64,000 nt of DNA, taken from assembly GCF_001552415.1 (NCBI RefSeq), contig NZ_BCRD01000004.1, forward strand, positions 186,001 through 250,000, given 5' to 3'. The notes below the pieces were generated by a model that was not told where the DNA came from, made no database searches, and saw nothing but the letters and a program-made list of their open reading frames with translations. This stretch comes from Corynebacterium xerosis NBRC 16721 = ATCC 373 (GTDB lineage: Bacteria > Actinomycetota > Actinomycetes > Mycobacteriales > Mycobacteriaceae). The position numbers and the translations under genes are program-made. Below are positions 60,947 to 64,000 of the stretch, piece by piece; position 1 is the stretch's first letter; every line of letters starts with the position of its first letter.

Positions 60947-61636
60947 GTGGCTAGGGCAGATCTGGGCAAGGACCCCCGCGACGTCGCGACGATGTTCGAC
61001 GGCGTCGGCAAGAACTACGACATCACCAACACGGTGCTCAGCGCCGGCATCGACGCGCACTGGCGCCGCGAAACCGGGCGCCGCCTCGACCTGGCCCCGG
61101 GGGAGCTGGTCCTGGACCTCGCCGCCGGAACGGCCGTGTCGACCGTGGAGCTGTCGAAGTCCGGGGCGACCGTCATCGCCTGCGACTTCTCCCGCGGCAT
61201 GCTCGCCGCCGGCGCCCACCGCGACGTGCCGAAGGTCTGCGGCGACGGCATGGACCTGCCGTTCCCCGACGGCACCTTCGATGCGGTGACCATCAGCTTC
61301 GGCCTGCGCAACATCCATGACTTCCGCGCCGGGCTGCGCGAAATGGCCCGCGTCACCCGCCCCGGCGGCCGGTTGACCGTGTGCGAGTTCTCCACCCCGA
61401 CGGTGCCGGTGTTCTCCACGCTGTACAAGGAGTACCTGATGCGGGCACTGCCGGCGGTGGCCAAGGCAGTGTCCTCGAACCCGGACGCGTACGTCTACCT
61501 CGCCGAGTCCATCCGCGCCTGGCCCGGCCAGGACGAGCTCGCCCGCGAAATCAACCGCAACGGCTGGGCCGAATGCGGGTGGCGCAACATGACCTTCGGC
61601 ATCGCCGCCCTGCACTCGGCGATCAAGCCGGCGTAG
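60947..61636 (+). CDS. menG: demethylmenaquinone methyltransferase
   Basis: MenG/UbiE (229 residues, GTG start) performs the last head-group step with SAM. Motifs: [32 protein letters not shown] (SAM loop), [16 protein letters not shown] and the C-terminal [12 protein letters not shown]. Converges on menJ; the 54-bp gap may form a GCGCCGC-armed hairpin. Confidence 0.95.
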   Translation: MARADLGKDPRDVATMFDGVGKNYDITNTVLSAGIDAHWRRETGRRLDLAPGELVLDLAAGTAVSTVELSKSGATVIACDFSRGMLAAGAHRDVPKVCGDGMDLPFPDGTFDAVTISFGLRNIHDFRAGLREMARVTRPGGRLTVCEFSTPTVPVFSTLYKEYLMRALPAVAKAVSSNPDAYVYLAESIRAWPGQDELAREINRNGWAECGWRNMTFGIAALHSAIKPA

Positions 61637-61690
61637 GGGCGGGCGCCGCCATCACGTCGGTTTGTCCGTCGTGCGCGGCGCAGCCGGCGG

Positions 61691-62971
61691 TCAGCTCCAG
61701 GGACCGCGGGAATCCAGCGCCAGCGACGCGCGGCCGGCGGCCCGCCACAGTCGGGCGGTGAGATCGCGGTCGTCGTCCGTCACGAGGTTGCCCATCAACC
61801 GCGCGGCCGCACCCATGACCGCGTCGCCCCACGGTGCGCCGAGCGTCACCGGTCCGCCGGCCGGCAGCAACCACGGCACGGTCAAGCCCGCCGCGAGCCG
61901 TCGGGCCAGCGAGAACGCCTCGCCGTAGTGATCGCGCAGCATCGCGGGCCACGAATGCTCCAGCCCGGCCGGATCGCCCGCGACGTCGCACATCAGGCCG
62001 ACGGCCAGCCGCGCCGACTCCATGCCGTAGTCGATGCCCTCGCCGTTGAGGGGGTTGACCAGTGCCGCGGCGTCGCCGAGCAGCGCCCAGTTCGGGCCGG
62101 CGACGTGGCTGACCGCGCCGCCCATCGGCAGCAGCGCCGACGTCACCGACTCCGGCTCGCCCAGGCCCCACTCGTCGCGGACCTGCCCGGCGTAGTGGTG
62201 CAGCAGCTTCTTCACGTTGACTTTCGCGGGCCGCGCGGACGTCGCCAGCGCGCCGCAGCCCAGGTTCACGCGGCCCTCGCCCAACGGGAAGATCCACCCG
62301 TAGCCCGGCTGCACGGTGCCGTCGGCGTCGCGAAGCTCCAGGTGCGAGTGGATCCACTCCTCCTCGCGAGTGGTGTCGCAGTACGACCGCGCGGCAACGC
62401 CGAACACCGAGTCCCGGTGCCACACCCGTCCCAGTTGCTTGCCGACGGGACTGCGCACCCCATCGGCGACCAACAGCCATTTCACGGCGACGCGGTGGGC
62501 CGAACCGTCGTGAAGCCGAACCGACACGGCGGCGACGCTGCGGCCCGGGCCCCGCTCCACCGACGTGACCGGGCACCCGTCGAGGAGTTCCGCGCCGCGC
62601 GACACCGCATGGTCGACGAGCATCGAATCGAAAATGGTGCGCGGGACCGCCGAACCCTCTGCGGGAAACGCGCCCTCCGGCCATGGCGCCGTGACCGAAC
62701 CGCCGAAGCCGTGCAGCTTCAGCCCGCGGTTGCGGGTGCGGGACCGCACGGCATCGGCGACGCCCAGGCGTTCCAGCTCCGCGATCGCGCGCGGCGTCAG
62801 GCCATCGCCGCAGGTCTTGTCCCTGGGAAACGTCTGCGCATCGACCAGCAGGACGTCCAGCCCGCGATCGGCCGCATGGGCGGCGGCGGCCGCGCCCGTC
62901 GGGCCCGCGCCGATCACGACGACGTCGGCGCTGGACCGGGGACGCTGGGGGCTGGGCGACGGGGAGCTCAT
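61691..62971 (-). CDS. menJ: menaquinone reductase (geranylgeranyl reductase family)
   Basis: 426 residues. FAD Rossmann motif VVVIGAGPTGAAAAAHAADR, then DKTCGDGLTPRAI, VADGVRSPVGK, FPLGEGRVNLGCG and the second FAD block LLGDAAALVNPLNGEGIDYG. The family saturates one isoprene unit of menaquinone, giving the MK-n(H2) quinone of Corynebacteriales. TAGCCT lies 8 nt before the ATG. In M. tuberculosis the equivalent is Rv0561c, next to grcC1. Confidence 0.9.
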   Translation of the reverse strand: MSSPSPSPQRPRSSADVVVIGAGPTGAAAAAHAADRGLDVLLVDAQTFPRDKTCGDGLTPRAIAELERLGVADAVRSRTRNRGLKLHGFGGSVTAPWPEGAFPAEGSAVPRTIFDSMLVDHAVSRGAELLDGCPVTSVERGPGRSVAAVSVRLHDGSAHRVAVKWLLVADGVRSPVGKQLGRVWHRDSVFGVAARSYCDTTREEEWIHSHLELRDADGTVQPGYGWIFPLGEGRVNLGCGALATSARPAKVNVKKLLHHYAGQVRDEWGLGEPESVTSALLPMGGAVSHVAGPNWALLGDAAALVNPLNGEGIDYGMESARLAVGLMCDVAGDPAGLEHSWPAMLRDHYGEAFSLARRLAAGLTVPWLLPAGGPVTLGAPWGDAVMGAAARLMGNLVTDDDRDLTARLWRAAGRASLALDSRGPWS

Positions 62972-63203
62972 GGTGGACAAGGCTATACGGGCCCGGGCGG
63001 CCGAACGGGGTGGGGGAGACGGTCGACGCGGGGCCGGATGATGGGGCATGGGCGACGGTGGATTACGGTATGTTCGGCATATCCACAGGTTCGGCGCGGG
63101 CTTCGCCCGGGCGGCCGACGGGGCGCCCGAGCCGACGGCAGGACCCGCCGCGGCGGCGCGCGACGGACGAACCGACGACGACCCGAATCGAGGCAGGACC
63201 CGA

Positions 63204-64000
63204 ATGCGTAACGGCGCAACCCGCGTTTCCGACGCACCGAGCATCCAGCGGACCGGCGGCGAACGCGTCGCCAGCGTCGAACTCGGCGATGCCGAGCTCG
63301 AACGCGTCGTCACCCGGGGCATGCGCGCCAGCGAGGACCTGCTGACCACCGAACTCAGCCGCGGCGAGGAATTCCTCGTCGAGCACGTCCGCCACCTCGC
63401 CGACGCCGGCGGGAAGCGCTTCCGCCCCATGTTCGCCATGCTCGCCGCCCAGTTCGGCCCCGAACCGGAAGCGGACAACGTCATCACCGCCGCGACCGTC
63501 ATCGAGATGACGCACCTGGCCACGCTGTACCACGACGACGTCATGGACGAGGCCGACATGCGCCGCGGCGTCCCGTCCGCCAACGCCCGCTGGTCGAACT
63601 CGGTGGCCATCCTCTCCGGCGACTACCTCTTCGCCACCGCCTCCCGCCTGCTCGCGCGGCTGGGCGCCGACACCGTCGCCCATTTCGCCCAGACCTTCGG
63701 CGAACTGGTCACCGGCCAGATGCGCGAATCCATCGGCTGCCCCGACGGCGCCGACGAAGTCGAGCATTACCTCCAGGTGATCCGCGAGAAGACCGGCGTC
63801 CTCATCGCCTCGTCCGGCTACCTCGGCGCCCTGCACGCCGGTGCCGACGACGAGACCGTCGAGGCGTTGTCCCGCTATGGCGGGCTGGTCGGCCTGGTCT
63901 TCCAGATCGTCGACGACATCATCGACATCGCCTCGGATTCGGCGCAGTCCGGCAAGAACCCGGGCACCGATCTCCGAGAGGGCGTCTTCACCCTGCCGGT
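63204..64000 (+). CDS. polyprenyl (geranylgeranyl/heptaprenyl) diphosphate synthase, 3'-truncated
   Basis: First 265 residues visible; the gene runs off the window. Isoprenoid synthase with first Asp-rich motif LYHDDVMDEAD and second VDDIIDIASD, plus GGKRFRPMF (IPP-binding) and GQMRESIG. The residue context before the first motif (HLATLYHDD) fits a medium/long-chain product, likely the menaquinone side chain given menA, menG and menJ nearby. GGCAGG precedes the ATG. Confidence 0.9.
   Translation, partial: MRNGATRVSDAPSIQRTGGERVASVELGDAELERVVTRGMRASEDLLTTELSRGEEFLVEHVRHLADAGGKRFRPMFAMLAAQFGPEPEADNVITAATVIEMTHLATLYHDDVMDEADMRRGVPSANARWSNSVAILSGDYLFATASRLLARLGADTVAHFAQTFGELVTGQMRESIGCPDGADEVEHYLQVIREKTGVLIASSGYLGALHAGADDETVEALSRYGGLVGLVFQIVDDIIDIASDSAQSGKNPGTDLREGVFTLP

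Overview
The window is GC-rich actinobacterial DNA whose gene order closely follows the Corynebacteriales core chromosome. By order and family it parallels M. tuberculosis from hbhA (Rv0475) to grcC1 (Rv0562), preceded here by sdhCAB. Mycothiol synthesis (mshA), MgtA-type mannosylation, menaquinone reductase MenJ, GlxR-like and leaderless-promoter signals and the small gene sizes fit Corynebacterium best. Species is not determinable from the sequence alone. Most genes are vertical core genes. I see no phage, insertion sequence, CRISPR array, tRNA or rRNA gene.

Layout. 1-2059: 3' part of a GH65 disaccharide phosphorylase. 2379-6344: sdhC-sdhA-sdhB plus a small membrane gene, behind a terminator and a GlxR/CRP-like site. 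6467-11447: DUF445 protein, HbhA-like protein, DUF2516 protein, purU (minus) and a DeoC-family gene. 11498-15041: LmeA-like, methyltransferase-like and DUF2505 genes (minus), then murB. 15278-21994: acyl-CoA ligase (minus), mshA, ybjN-like, gpmA, senX3-regX3. 22131-27277: cysteine-rich protein, ppx, acidic membrane protein, proC, BldC-like excisionase-fold regulator and the 33-codon ribosomal protein gene bS22. 27436-30057: acyltransferase, HAD hydrolase, glutaredoxin-like. 30442-41428: heme genes hemA-C-D-B, three translationally coupled membrane genes, hemL and a phosphatase. 41521-46308: cytochrome c maturation (resA, ccdA, resB, ccsB). 46413-49042: rmlB-rmlC-rmlA. 49264-62971: menaquinone genes (menE-menA, menB, menC, menD, menG, menJ) interleaved with small membrane genes, a secreted trypsin-like protease, an AbiEi/DUF559-like gene and mgtA. 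63204-end: start of a polyprenyl diphosphate synthase.

Functional theme. Respiration dominates: succinate:menaquinone reductase, heme synthesis, cytochrome c assembly, menaquinone head-group synthesis, prenylation, methylation and side-chain reduction, and the isoprenoid chain synthase. Cell-envelope functions (MurB, dTDP-rhamnose precursors, MgtA, acyltransferases) run alongside.

Most notable: (1) an intact 893-residue P1B-type ATPase homologue in the hem operon that has lost the phosphorylation Asp, the CPx cysteines, the TGE glutamate and the GDGxND motif, i.e. a pseudo-pump coupled to two small membrane genes; (2) a DeoC homologue with only one lysine and none of the three catalytic residues; (3) two tandem long hairpins between the AbiEi/DUF559-like gene and menD; (4) a very regular -10 box, 6-8 nt, start-codon architecture implying many leaderless transcripts; (5) several short tandem-repeat tracts in intergenic DNA.
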